Source of the DNA: Lutraria lutraria
Lineage: Eukaryota > Mollusca > Bivalvia > Venerida > Mactridae
Reading direction: 5' to 3'
NCBI GenBank assembly: GCA_964023205.1
Contig: OZ026834.1
Coordinates: forward strand, 46,743,029 to 46,807,028
DNA length: 64,000 nucleotides
The notes under the pieces are model-generated. The model had not been told where the DNA came from and made no database searches. It saw nothing but the letters and a program-made list of their open reading frames with translations. Shown one piece after another: positions 41,251 through 52,829 of this stretch. Each line of letters starts with the position of its first letter. The stretch's first letter is position 1. Both the position numbers and the translations under genes were made by a program.

Positions 41251-41787
41251 TCTTAAAAACAATGGACAAACATCCTGATTCAGGTGCAAAAAAAGCAATA
41301 ATTTTTCTTGCAAGGGAAAATGCAATTTGATCACATTTGTGCATAGATGCTTATAATTCTCTGCGATGTTGATTTAACATTATTTTCTTGTTAATATATA
41401 TTTGTGCTGTTCTGTCGCACATACATAGTTAAATAAAATAAATAAAACATAAAATATCAAATATTTTGAACACACCTGTCTAAACTTGATATTCAGTAAA
41501 AGTCCTTTGCTCGATCAAAAATAGTCTGGGGATGCTGATTTGATCTAAAAAAAGTCTTGAGTTGGTTAACCACCCTGAGTAAAGTTCGCATTTTCACTGA
41601 ACCAAATGTCCGAGTGCTTAAAAAAGTTTTTTGTAAAGACTGCATTAGTTGTATATTCTTACATTAAGGTCATTGTTAGATGACGAAGAAAAGATGTTCT
41701 GAAAAGTATACACAATGTATGATATCTATCAGAGTACTGACAGTAGAATTCAACTCTGTATTTAGTCTGATGTTTGAAATGTGCTTG

Positions 41788-42075
41788 CAGGGTCCTCATT
41801 TGGCATTTTTTGCGGCCAAATTTGGCCCCATTCCCCAGTCCTGCAATAATATACTTTTTCCCCTATTTTTGATAAAATTCCCATCAACCTTTGATTAATT
41901 GTATATCAATGTATGTAATATATTTAAATACAATTATTCTAAGCTTAAAATGTTTATTGCAGGGTAATAAGGCAGTTGAAAAAATCCCCTGAAATTCCCC
42001 TTTTTCCTCAAAATGACACAAAATTCCCTTACCTGAGGGCCTGGGCCCCTTCCCTAAAGTGTAGCTAGGGCCCTG
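41788..42075. mobile_element. CAGGG-ended element, third example
   Basis: Left CAGGGTCCTCATTTGGC; right inverted CAGGGCCCTAGCTACAC. The interior has many TTCCC and CCCC words, like 6029-6357. The flanks (GCTTG and GCTCA) are only a partial duplication. Confidence 0.55.
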
Positions 42076-42983
42076 GCTCATATAATGTTTTGGTTATTGA
42101 AATGTTTAGTTTGCTGACTGAAACTATGGAAATAGACAGAATCAATTATTTACATACATATGTATGATTGTATTATTGTGTATTTTAGAAGTGATTTGTT
42201 TCAGGAAAGGATTTGTTATGGGATTATGTGAACTGTGCTTGTTGCATTGGCTACAGCTCTTTATAATACTGGCATGGTAAGTGTATTTTAATGATAAACA
42301 ATCAATCAATTTTGAAGTTGTTAAAAAATTTAATTCCATAAAAACTGGTTGCCATGGCAACTAGTCTAATAGGAAAAACATTAAAAATCTTCTGGTCTGA
42401 AACCACAGACCCTTAGAATAGAGCTTATGTATATTTAGAGTGTAGCATTTTCTAATGGAACTCTACCAAATTTGTTCAAATTATGCCCCTGTGCCAAATT
42501 GGGTTGCCTTGGGGCTAATTTGATTTGTAACATAAAACTTTATAGTTAAAAATCTTCTTGTCCGAAACTGCTAGGCCTCAGCTTAGACATTTGGTGTGTT
42601 GGATTTTCTAGAAGACCTCTACCACTCACTGCTTTGTTCAAATTATAGCCGTGGGTTAAAAATTGGCCCTGCCCCTTGGTCACTTGATTTTACATAGGCT
42701 CATAAAGAAAAAAAAGAAAAATGTTCATCTCTAAGAATCTTTTTTCTAGTGAGCAATATAGGGCCATTATGACCCTTAATTTTGTTCTCTTTTCCAAGGT
42801 AAAATACTTTTTTATAAAAAATAAAGGACAGTATGTCCATGCAGTGCTGAAAAAATGTTTTTCATGAAGGTTGCATATCCCCTATTTGACTTAGTGAATT
42901 ATTCTGAGTAATTTCGTCATGGTTCAATAAAACATGGTCAAGCTATTCTACCTGTGAATTTAGTAATGTTTGTAAACATTAGA

Positions 42984-43552
42984 ATTACTGTCAAACCTGT
43001 GTTAAGCAGCCTATCAAGGGAACTGACAAATTTACATTTTATTTAGCTTCAGTGGGAGTGCAAAAATGAGTTTAGGACCTAGCTCCGCACCTGCTTTATA
43101 TACCTCCTGACATACAATCTTACTTGTATTAAGAGACCACTCAGCAGACTTGTCAAAAGTGGTCTCTTAATACAGGTGGTCTCCTTAACCAGGTGTTAGC
43201 TGGAAGTTTGTTTCAGTGGTTCAGCATTATTTACCCATTTGTAATACAATAGAACGGTGTACATTAAAAATAATGCTCATTTCCCTTCATCTGACATGAT
43301 ATATGATCGTAAAAGTAACTGGTACAGTTAAAATGTAAAACAACATGTATCAGTAAAATCTGTATAAAAGGCAGATAAAATACATGATAATAGGCCACAC
43401 AAAATGGGGTCGCTGGTTGTGTTAGGCAAGTGATCGCTCAATAAAGGTTAATTATATAAGGAGATGTGTCGGGCGGAACGCAGAGTGGTCGCTTAAGTTA
43501 TAGCAGGTGGTTGCCCTAAAACAGGTAGTTGCATGAGCAGGTTAGATTGTAC
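42984..43552. repeat. Degraded foldback repeats around AAGAGACCACTC
   Basis: It starts ACTGTCAAACCTGTGTTAAG. Inside, TATTAAGAGACCACT and AGTGGTCTCTTAATA are inverted. The far part has GTGGTCGCTTAAGTTA and GAGCAGGTTAGATTGTAC. It is probably two overlapping decayed MITEs. Confidence 0.45.
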
Positions 43553-43764
43553 TTGTTACCATATATTCATCATTAACCATTAATTCTTCTCAATGAGATA
43601 AATAATTATTAAAGCTACTTGAATGTCCCCGTGAGTTATGTTGAATTTTATCTCTGGTAAAATAGATTATGCAAATGATCAAAAAGTGAAAGCTTATAGT
43701 TAATGATAACTATATCTTGGAGGGTATTTATGTTTTGTCATACTATCCAGTTCCCCCGCACACC

Positions 43765-43822
43765 CTTCTTTGGATACTTTAATTTTTCCCCAAGAGGTGA
43801 AAAATTAAAGTATCCAAAGAAG
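43765..43822. repeat. Perfect 24-bp inverted repeat with 10-nt loop
   Basis: CTTCTTTGGATACTTTAATT plus TTTC at 43765-43788 pairs exactly with 43799-43822. The loop is CCCAAGAGGT. No other copy was noticed in the window. Confidence 0.9.
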
Positions 43823-44638
43823 ATTATTTCTTGTTTTATTGTACTTAATTGTTAGTTCTTTATCCTTTGTTGAGGACACACAAAGTTTTACATGTAATGG
43901 TCAATGGATTTATTTTACTAAAGTTGTTCTGTATTTTTTGTAGTGTTAATCCATTTGTTTACACGGCCATTAATGTGTTCAGCTTAAAATGGTTCAGTGC
44001 TTATACCATGAAAATCTCATGCTTTTTGAAAAAGTGAACACAATTGTTTGTGTTAGGAGAACCAGTTTTCTATTAGTGTGTTAGCTGACACTGACTGGAT
44101 AGGTAGATATTACCTCTGTTCAGTTTTTAGTCATTTTTTTACATCCAAGTACAGGTATGTTAGTTTTATGCAATTTAATAATTAAAAATTTTATCAAATT
44201 CTTTCTTCAAATGAAGGTGTATTAATTACTATAATATTTTTTTTTATTTCATGGTTAGAAAAGAGTTTTTGTCATTATTAAACTGATTTTTTACAAATTG
44301 TTTGTGTGCTCACTCACTCAGTCTCATGGAGTTAAAATCAGTTGATATCTTATACCGGTATGACCCATGATTTATGTTGTAATTTTTGCCTTGCAATATT
44401 CATGTTTTTTGTTTGCATATTATATATTTTATTAGGAAACCCACAAGGTTTGTAATTTTAAGACTACATGGTCAATAATTTGTTGTTGATTTTCAAGCTC
44501 TGCTATTTAAAATGGATTTACTTTTTAACTGACAGTGTTGTGTAAAACAATAAAATGTCAACATGAATATCTCAATGAAATTTTTTTATTTAATGATTGA
44601 CTTGCCTGTCTGCCTGCTTGCCTGTTGTTGTTTTTGAG

Positions 44639-44721
44639 TTACTGCTTGTTTTGTAAGATTTACTGCTTGTTTTGTAAGATTTACTGCTTGTTTTGTGAGA
44701 TTTACTGCTTGTTTTGTAAGA
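44639..44721 (+). repeat. 22-bp tandem repeat, four units
   Basis: TTACTGCTTGTTTTGTAAGA plus TT, one unit with GTGAGA. It stands 22 bp before a candidate exon acceptor at 44743. Confidence 0.85.
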
Positions 44722-44809
44722 TGTCTCCTTATCTATTTTCCAGATAAACCAATAAGGATGTTTAAACGGAATCGAGGAAAGTCTTATGACATTGATGGGA
44801 AGTAAATAA

Positions 44810-44990
44810 TGGATTTGTTTGTTTTATTTGAGTTTTACACCCCTATTCAACAGTCAGTCATATGAGGCGGACAGTTCAGCTAACCATCGTTCCTGGGAAG
44901 AGCCAGTACTAGACTCCCATCCTTCGTAAGCAACAGTTACTTTTTACTTTCTCAGATAAAGAGACATGGTGGTGGGGTTTGAACACACAT
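44810..44990 (-). mobile_element. SINE copy, inverted, 3' part
   Basis: AGTTTTACACCCCTATTCAA, CAGTCATATGAGGCGGACAG and CCAGTACTAGACTCCCATCC are the reverse of the body at 41100-41250. Confidence 0.65.
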
Positions 44991-45403
44991 ATATTTATTA
45001 CTTAATTTTGGTTTGTTTTATATTGACATTAAACTGTCTAAACATTGAATGCTGACAGTATAAACCATATAAAACCAGCAATTTCTTTCAAATAAAAAAA
45101 ATGAGATTAAAGAGATGTACAGTTGAATTGCGATAGTTAGAAATGCCACGATATCGCATCATTTTGTTAATGTGAAAAATGTCTGGAATATTTTCAGTGG
45201 CTAAAAACTGTACGTATCATGACAACCTGAATTTGTTTACTGGAGATAAGCTTTGCAAATGATTTCAATTTCATTTTGAACTAGATGTATATGTATCGCA
45301 TTTTTGTACTGACGCATTTCAAACTTTAATATCAAATCTATATTGAAAATAGAAGGAATTTTTGAATTATATAATTACATTTTAGACTATAGCAATTCAA
45401 TTG

Positions 45404-45552
45404 TACAGTCAGATCACCTCTGAATATAGGCCACTCAGAGAATAAAGATAATTATTGTAAAAAATTTCTTATATTACTTACAAAGTCCGCCTGTCTATAA
45501 AGACCACATAACATCTTTCCCAGTAATGGCCTTTGTTCACAGGTTTGACTAT
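45404..45552. mobile_element. AAAGGCCACC-family MITE, copy 10
   Basis: Left TACAGTCAGATCACCTCTGA, right GTTCACAGGTTTGACTATG. Its left end has lost the CCTGTG segment. Confidence 0.62.
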
Positions 45553-46187
45553 GTTAATTAAGGACTGGAAAAAGAAACATTTTAGTTATACATAATTAGT
45601 TTAAGCCAGGTCTATTCCATTATGCTCATGTCTTGAACCTGGCTTGCAAGACTGTGTTGCTAAGGCTGAAAGAAAAATAAGTTTGTTTGGATTGCTCTTA
45701 ACTACTATCAAAATTCTAGCAAATAAATAAAATCAGATTTTTTTGGGCATATTTTAAAATATATTAAATATATAGTCAGAAAAATCCCTCTCTACTTACC
45801 CAGTACTAAAATTCTGGATCATAAATTTTTTTTCAGCCTAACGTGTTGTTGTATGTAATCTTGTAAATAGTTGAAAATCAGAATTCAAAGCCAGAAACCA
45901 ATGCATGTCAACCTAGTTCGGAAGCAATTTTGGAAATAGCTCTTTGAAATTATTTTTGAAATAAAATGTATTTAAAAATTATTCGCTTGCGGATAAATTC
46001 ACAAATTACTTGAGTGATTATTTTATTACAGAATTGAGTACTTTAGGAAAAGCACTGTCAACCGTACAAAGTGAACACTGTAACATTAGATGGCTACAGA
46101 AGTCAGTGGCTGTATGGAATAAGTCATGGTATGTAGAAGTTTGTGTTTATTCATATAATTATAGGCTGTCTCACACAACAGGGCAAT

Positions 46188-46350
46188 CCTTAAAAAACAT
46201 TTGTTTGCTGTAATGCTACCTACCTGCCATAAAGGCCCACTACCCAACTTGTTTTGGCCTCTTAGGATGTTTTTCATTTGAAATTGCATTCTGACATGAA
46301 TATTGGGTTAAATATGAGAAGTGAATTTTTAAAAAAACTGTTCAGGGGTT
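46188..46350. mobile_element. Partial AGGCCATC-family MITE
   Basis: CCTTAAAAAACATTTGTTTG and CTGTAATGCTACCTACC match the family left end. The right end is lost. Confidence 0.5.
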
Positions 46351-47300
46351 AAGCAAACAAAGTGCTCAAGGTGAGCTATTGTGATCACATGTCCTTCATC
46401 TGCCTATGTGTCTTTTCATGCATCAACAATTGCTTTAACAACATCTCTTCAACAGCTGGCCAATTTCAATGAAACTTTACAGGGATGTTCCCAGTATTTT
46501 GATAGGCAATTTTGTTAGACTTTGTGTTTGGACGTGTTTGGATTTTTTTATGTTATTTTATCATGAAATGTTTACTATGCATGTCAAAAATATTAAATCT
46601 GCAAAATGGTATCAAATACAATTATTACTTATGAAAAACAGTTCTGATGAAACCATTTTTATTGTTTTTTTGATTAAAAGAAACTTACCTTAACACAACA
46701 TAACAGAGATGTCTCTGTACATAACTTAAAAGTCATGTGACCAGATTTTAAGAGATTGAGCTAGGTTATAAAACTCGATGGAGTTACAGCCCTGTGAGCC
46801 TGGGCATTCATGTCCTTTGGACACATCTAGTTTAATTTAAAATCCGTCATTTTGGTCGCTTTATGAACAAATATTTTAAAGCCTCAAATCTGAATTATTC
46901 TATCTGCTAAAAGTATTTTAAATAAAATGCATACGCTCATAATAATTCATTCACATTTGAATAAATCGGACGAAAATAGGCATTTACTATTTCAATCAAT
47001 CAACAAGCTATGTTATGAGAGTCGTAAATTTTACGATAGTTTTGAGTTATTCACTCGAGGTCTAGTTGTATTTCAAATCCAAACATTTTCACCGGAGTTA
47101 TGGCCCTTTTTTACTTGGATTTTTGTCCTCTGGACACATTTTGAGTATAAATATGTAGTAATTCATGTATGTATTGTTTAGTATGTGTGTTATGATGTAT
47201 GTATAGCTGTGTTTTATATATGTAACGTTTAGCTACATATGTTTTGTATGTGTAGTTACGCATAAGTGATATTTATATATTGCAATACAAGATTAATCTA
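46351..47300. other. Intron sequence with fragment of GGGGGCAT-type repeat
   Basis: A fragment near 47075-47140 (ATCCAAACATTTTCACCGGA, GTTATGGCCCTTTTTTACTT) belongs to that family. TATGT-rich low complexity lies at 47155-47260. I see nothing else. Confidence 0.45.
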
Positions 47301-48190
47301 CATTAATAAATAAATCAACAGTACTGATTGTCTATAATAATATTTGTCATCTATGTTACAGGATTGGGTGAATGAAGAAAACCACTACAACTAGATGTGA
47401 CTCACATCCACCAAGTGCTACATGTATACCACGAACAGGTCTATAACGTTAATACATTTTGATTGAGTGTGTGAAAAGTATATTTGTGTTTATGAAAATT
47501 GTGACGCCATAATGGAAGCAAGGCGTACTTGCTTTGTTATAAATGTATGATGCGGAGGCATATAGTGATAGTCCTGTTTGTCCATGTAGTATATTGTATT
47601 TATAAATTGGCTGGGATATTCACCAGCCTGATAAGCTAAGTTGGTAGAACATCTGACTTGCATTTTTTTGTTACATCAATGAATAACTCTGCATTGTCTA
47701 TATTATATAAGTAGAACACTTAAGTCTTGTAAAGTTGTTGCTTAGCTATGACCTCTGTCAATCCACCTCACCTGGTTATTTTAATTTAACGATCTTGATG
47801 CTTTTATTGAATTCAATATATAATATTTTCCATCTATGTTACAGATTGGATGAATGGAAAAAACTTCAGTAACAAAATGTGAGGCACATACTACAAGTGT
47901 TATACCAGCAATAAAGAGAGTTACTTGTATTATGTAGATTTTACAATTTCATCTTGCGCCAACTTTGCTTATTAGAACACTTGTAGCCTATGACTATTCT
48001 CCATTGAAAGATCAACATTTGACCAATTTATTGAATGCTGCATCTTGGGTGTTTTTTGTCACATTAATGAATAAATCAACATAACTGGTAAATGAAGAAA
48101 ATCACTACAAGAGAATGTGATGCGTATCCTGTGAGTGTTATTACAACAATACAGAGTATGTGAAAATTGTCACTGAAAACTCAGAGAGTT
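47300..48190 (+). repeat. Three diverged copies of an exon-like block
   Basis: ATCTATGTTACAGGATTGGG plus GAATGAAGAAAACCACTACA at 47350, ATCTATGTTACAGATTGGAT plus GAATGGAAAAAACTTCAGTA at 47832, and ACTGGTAAATGAAGAAAATC plus ACTACAAGAGAATGTGA at 48083. Each is followed by a GTGnnnCnCATnC word and AAGTG or GAGTG. The first two keep the acceptor and the third has lost it. Confidence 0.7.
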
Positions 48191-48574
48191 AATGTTACAG
48201 ATATAAATAAAATTCAAGTCATGTTTTTTGTTTGTCTTTTATTGTCTAAGAATAAAAAAAAAACAATTGTTACAGAATACAATTATCATAAATAAATAAA
48301 CAAAGAAGCAACAAGTACATTTTTATACACACAATACAATGATTATCAGAAAGTATGGAACTAAGCATATTTTTATATATACACGATTATCATAAAATCA
48401 AAGTAAACTAAGCATAAAGAATGAATACGAAAAACAATAAACATGAAAGAAGCATCAAGTGAATAACAGCAATCAACGAGAGGGAAAAAAAAAAAAAAAT
48501 TCTGCCAACAGAAACACGGCAAAATTTTCATAAGTGTATACACTTTACACAGGGTACCAAATGTGTTAGGGTTA

Positions 48575-48850
48575 CCTTATTACAACAGTAGATTGAAAAG
48601 AATCAGCAATTACAAAATTAGAACAATGGAGAAGGAAAAATGCAAACATTAGAAAGTTAATATTAGAACAGAGTCGACCTTATTACAACAGTAGATTGAA
48701 AAGAATCTGGAATTACAACATCAATAAATGGAAAAAATTTAGGAGCACAAAATGGTAATAGATTAATGGTAGTAGATTGAAAAAAATCTGGAATTACAAA
48801 GCTAATATTAGAACATCAATAAACTGCCTACTTAGAAAACATAAGTGAAT
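48575..48850 (+). repeat. Imperfect tandem repeat with GTAGATTGAAAAGAATC
   Basis: CCTTATTACAACAGTAGATT plus GAAAAGAATCnGnAATTACA occurs at 48575 and 48678, and a shorter form at 48770. The period is about 100 bp. Confidence 0.7.
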
Positions 48851-49212
48851 GTTAACAGTCAGCATGGAGAGGGAAAAACATTAGAAAATCAAATTAGGAG
48901 CAGAAAATGGACACCTGACACAACTACTAGTAGTTTCCAACAATTACTTCCAACATTTCATTTTTAAAAAGTTGACATGGAGATGGGAAAAAGCAAACTA
49001 GGCAATTAAGGTGCACAAAATGACTGCCTGATACAATTATAGTTTACAACAATCACTTGAAGGTTTCCTTGCTTTAAATTTTCACTTTTTGAGCAGTCCT
49101 CAATTTTCACAAAGGAAATTTTTACAATGTGTTAAAGATTGAAAATAAACATGCAAAAAGTGAAAATTTAAAGTAAGGAAAAGTAAAGTGTCCAGCAAGA
49201 TGTTTATTTAAG

Positions 49213-52200
49213 TCAGGTGTCAGGTAAATGAAGTATCCAGTTAGTCTGGTAAGTAAATTGTCCAGTAAGTAAAGAATCCGGTAAGTAAAGAATCCGGTAA
49301 GGAAAGTGTCCAGTAAGTAAAGTGTCTGGTAAGTAAAGTATCTGGTAAGTAAAGTGTCTGGTAAGTAAAGTGTCTGGTAAGTTAAGTGTCCAGTTAGTAA
49401 AGTGTCCAGTTAGTAAAGTGTCTGGTAAGTTAAGTGTCCAGTTAGTAAAGTGTCTGGTAAGTAAAGTGTCCAGTTAGTAAAGTGTCTGGTAAGTAAAGTG
49501 TCTGGTAAGTAAAGTGTCCAGTAGGTACAGTGTCCAGTAAGTAAAGTGTCGGGTAAGTAAAGTGTCTGATTAGTAAAGAATCCGGTAAGGAAAGTGTCCA
49601 GTAAGTAAAATGTCTGGTAAGTAAAGAATCCGGTAAGGAAAGTGTCCAGTAAGTAAAATGTCTGGTAAGTAAAGAATCCAGTAAGTAAAGTGTCTGGTAA
49701 GTAAAGTGTCCAGTAAGTAAAGAATCCAGTAAGTAAAATGTCTGGTAAGTAAAGAATCCAGTGAGTACATTGTCTGATAAGTAAAATATCCAGTGAGTAA
49801 AGTGTCCAGTAAGTAAAGAATCCAGTAAGTAATGTGTCTGGTAAGTAAAGTGTCCAGTAAGTAAAGTGTCCAGTAAATGAAGTGTCCAGTAAGTACAGTG
49901 TCTGGTAAGTAAAGAATCCAGTGAGTACATTGTCTGATAAGTAAAATATCCAGTAAGTAAAGTATCTGGTAAGTAAAGAATCCAGTAAGTGAAGTGTCTG
50001 GTAAGTAAAGTGTCCAGTAAGTAAAGTGTCCAGTAAATGAAGTGTCCAGTAAGTACAGTGTCTGGTAAGTAAAGAATCCATTAAGTATAGTGTCTGGTAA
50101 GTAAAGTGTCTGGTAAGTTAAGTGTCCAGTAAGTAAAGTGTCCAGTAAGTAAAGTATCTTGTAAGTAAAGAATCCAGTAAGTAAAGTGTCAGGTAAGTAC
50201 AGTGTCCAGTAAGTAGTAAAGTGTCCAGTAATTAAAGTGTCTGGTTAGTAAAGAATATAGTAAGTAAAGTGTCTGTTAAGTAAAGTGTCCAGTAAATAAA
50301 ATGTCCAGTAAGTAAAGTGTCTGGTAAGTAAAGTGTCTGGTAAGTAAAGTATTTGGTAAGTAAATAATCCAGTCTGTAAAGTGCCTGGTAAGTAAAGTGT
50401 CAAGTAAGTAAAGTGTCTGGTAAGTAAAGTATCTGGTAAGTAAAGTGTCTGGTAAGTAAAGTGTCTGGTAAGTTAAGTGTCCAGTTAGTAAAGTGTCTGG
50501 TAAGTAAAGCGTCCAGTTAGTAAAGTGTCTGGTAAGTTAAGTGTCCAGTTAGTAAAGTGTCTGGTAAGTAAAGTGTCCAGTAGGTAGAGTGTCCAGTAAG
50601 TAAAGTGTCGGGTAAGTAAAGTGTCCTGTAAGTAAAGTGTCTGATAAGTAAAGAATCCGGTAAGGAAAGTGTCCAGTAAGTAAAATGTCTGGTAAGTAAA
50701 GAATCTGGTAAGGAAAGTGTCCAGTAAGTAAAATGTCTGGTAAGTAAAGTGTCCAGTAAGTAAAATGTCTGGTAAGTAAAGAATCCAGTAAGTAAAATGT
50801 CTGGTAAGTAAAGAATCCAGTGAGTACATTGTCTGATAAGTAAAATATCCAGTGAGTAAAGTGTCCAGTAAGTAAAGAATCCAGTAAGTAATGTGTCTGG
50901 TAAGTAAAGTGTCCATTAAGTAAAGTGTCCAGTAAATGAAGTGTCCAGTAAGTACAGTGTCTGGTAAGTAAAGAATCCAGTGAGTACATTGTCTGATAAG
51001 TAAAATATCCAGTAAGTAAAGTATCTGGTAAGTAAAGAATCCAGTAAGTGAAGTGTCTGGTAAGTAAAGTGTCCAGTAAGTAAAGTGTCCAGTAAATGAA
51101 GTGTCCAGTAAGTACAGTGTCTGGTGAGTAAAGAATCCATTAAGTAAAGTGTCCTGTAAGTAAAGTGTCTGATAAGTAAAGAATCCGGTAAGGAGAGTGT
51201 CCAGTAAGTAAAGTGTCTGGTTAGTAAAGAATATAGTAAGTAAAGTGTCTGTTAAGTAAAGTGTCCAGTAAATAAAATGTCCAGTAAGTAAAGTGTCTGG
51301 TAAGTAAAGAATCCAGTAAGTAAAGTGTCTGGTAAGTAAAGTATTTGGTAAGTAAATAATCCAGTCTGTAAAGTGCCTGGTAAGTAAAGTGTCCAGTAAA
51401 TAAAGTGTCCAGTAAGTACAGTGTCTGGTAAGTAAAGAATCCAGTAAGTAAAGTGTCTGGTAAGTTTAGTGTCCAGTAAGTAAAGTGTCCAGTAAGTAAA
51501 GAATCCAGTAAGTAAAGTGTCTGGTAAGTTTAGTGTCCAGTAAGTAAAGTGTCCAGTAAGTAAAGTATCTGGTAAGTAAAGAATCCAGTAAGTGAAGTGT
51601 CTGGTAAGTAAAGTGTCTGGTAAGTAAAGTGTCCAGTAAGTAAAGTATCCAGTAAGTAAAGTGTCCAGTAAGTAAAGTGTCCAGTAAGTAAAGTATCTGG
51701 TAAGTAAAGAATCAAGTAAGTGAAGTGTACGGTAAGTAAAGTGTCCAGTAAATGAAGTGTCCAGTAAGTAAAGTATCCAGTAAGTAAAGTGTCCAGTAAG
51801 TAAAGTATCTGGTAAGTAAAGAATCCAGTAAGTGAAGTGTCTGGTAAGTAAAGTGTCCAGTAAATAAAATGTCCAGTAAGTACAGTGTCTGGTAAGTAAA
51901 GAATCCAGTAAGTACAGTGTCTGGTAAGTAAAGTGTCCAGTAAGTAAAGTGTCCAGTAAATGAAGTGTCCAGTAAGTACAGTGTCTGGTAAGTAAAGAAT
52001 CCAGTAAGTAAAGTGTCTGGTAAGTAAAGTATTTGGTAAGTAAATAATCCAGTCTGTAAAGTGCCTGGTAAGTAAAATGTCCAGTAAATAAAGTGTCCAG
52101 TAAGTACAGTGGCTGGTAAGTAAAGAATCCAGTAAGTAAAGTGTCTGGTAAGTTTAGTGTCCAGTAAGTAAAGTGTCCAGTAAGTAAAGAATCCAGTAAG

Positions 52201-52829
52201 TAAAGTGTCTGGTAAGTTTAGTGTCCAGTAAGTAAAGTGTCCAGTAAGTAAAGAATCCAATAAGTAAAGAATTCAGTAAGTAAAGTGTCCGGTAAATAAA
52301 GTGTCCAGTAAGTACAGTGTCTGGTTAGTAAAGTGTCCAGTTGGTAAAGTATCTGGTTAGTAAAGAATTCAGTAAGTAAAGTGTCTGGTAAGTAAAGTGT
52401 CCAGTAAGTACAGTGTCTTGTAAGTAAAGAATCCAGTAAGTAAAGTGTTTGGTAAGTAAAGTATTTGGTAAGTAAATAATCCAGTACGTAAAGTGTCTGG
52501 TAAGTAAAGTGTCCAGTAAATAAAGTGTCCAGTAAGTACAGTGTCTGGTAAGTATAGAATCCAGTAAGTAAAGTGTCTGGTAAGTTTAGTGTCCAGTAAG
52601 TAAAGTGTCCAGTAAGTACAGTGTCTGGTAAGTAAAGTGTCTGGTAAGTTTAGTGTCCAGTAAGTAAAGAATCCAGTAAGTAAAGTGTCCGGTAAGTAAA
52701 GTGTCCATTAAGTACAGTGTCTGGTAAGTAAAGAATCCAGTAAGTAAAGTGTCCAGTAAATGAAGTGTCCAGTAAGTACAGTGTCTGGTAAGTAAAGAAT
52801 CCAGTAAGTAAATTGTCACTCAGGTAAGA
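49213..52829 (+). repeat. 16-bp minisatellite, about 225 units, GTAAGT in most units
   Basis: Units alternate between CCAGTAAGTAAAGTGT and CTGGTAAGTAAAGTGT with variants such as AAGAATCC. Three units make 48 bp, so the minus strand shows long open frames built from words such as LLTGHFTYQTLYL; these are by-products. A higher-order period near 1.06 kb is visible. For example, the TCGGGTAAGTAAAGTGTC context recurs at about 49,548 and 50,608, and the word AGAATCCATTAAGTA recurs at about 50,073 and 51,130. Confidence 0.95.

Larger units (their letters stand above)
35930..48230 (+). ncRNA. Putative spliced transcript (lncRNA or micropeptide gene)
   Basis: Well-bordered exon candidates in one orientation: about 35930-35981 (start unknown, donor gtaaag), 36145-36351, 40454-40540 (donor gtgagt), 42205-42276 (donor gtaagt), 44744-44801 (weak donor gtaaat), 46032-46128 (donor gtatgt), 47362-47438 and 47845 to about 48230. 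AATAAA stands at 48206-48211 with T-rich sequence behind it. Joined in order, these exons give no long reading frame, hence the ncRNA type. Exon inclusion is inference from splice borders only, and some may be chance. A short coding gene is not ruled out, since exon 46032-46128 is open in one frame. Confidence 0.4.

Noticed and set aside
43849..44037. GPCR-like NPxxY segment (SVNPFVYTAI)
   Set aside because: A short isolated match in a 62-codon frame without other receptor parts. It is most likely chance in AT-rich DNA.
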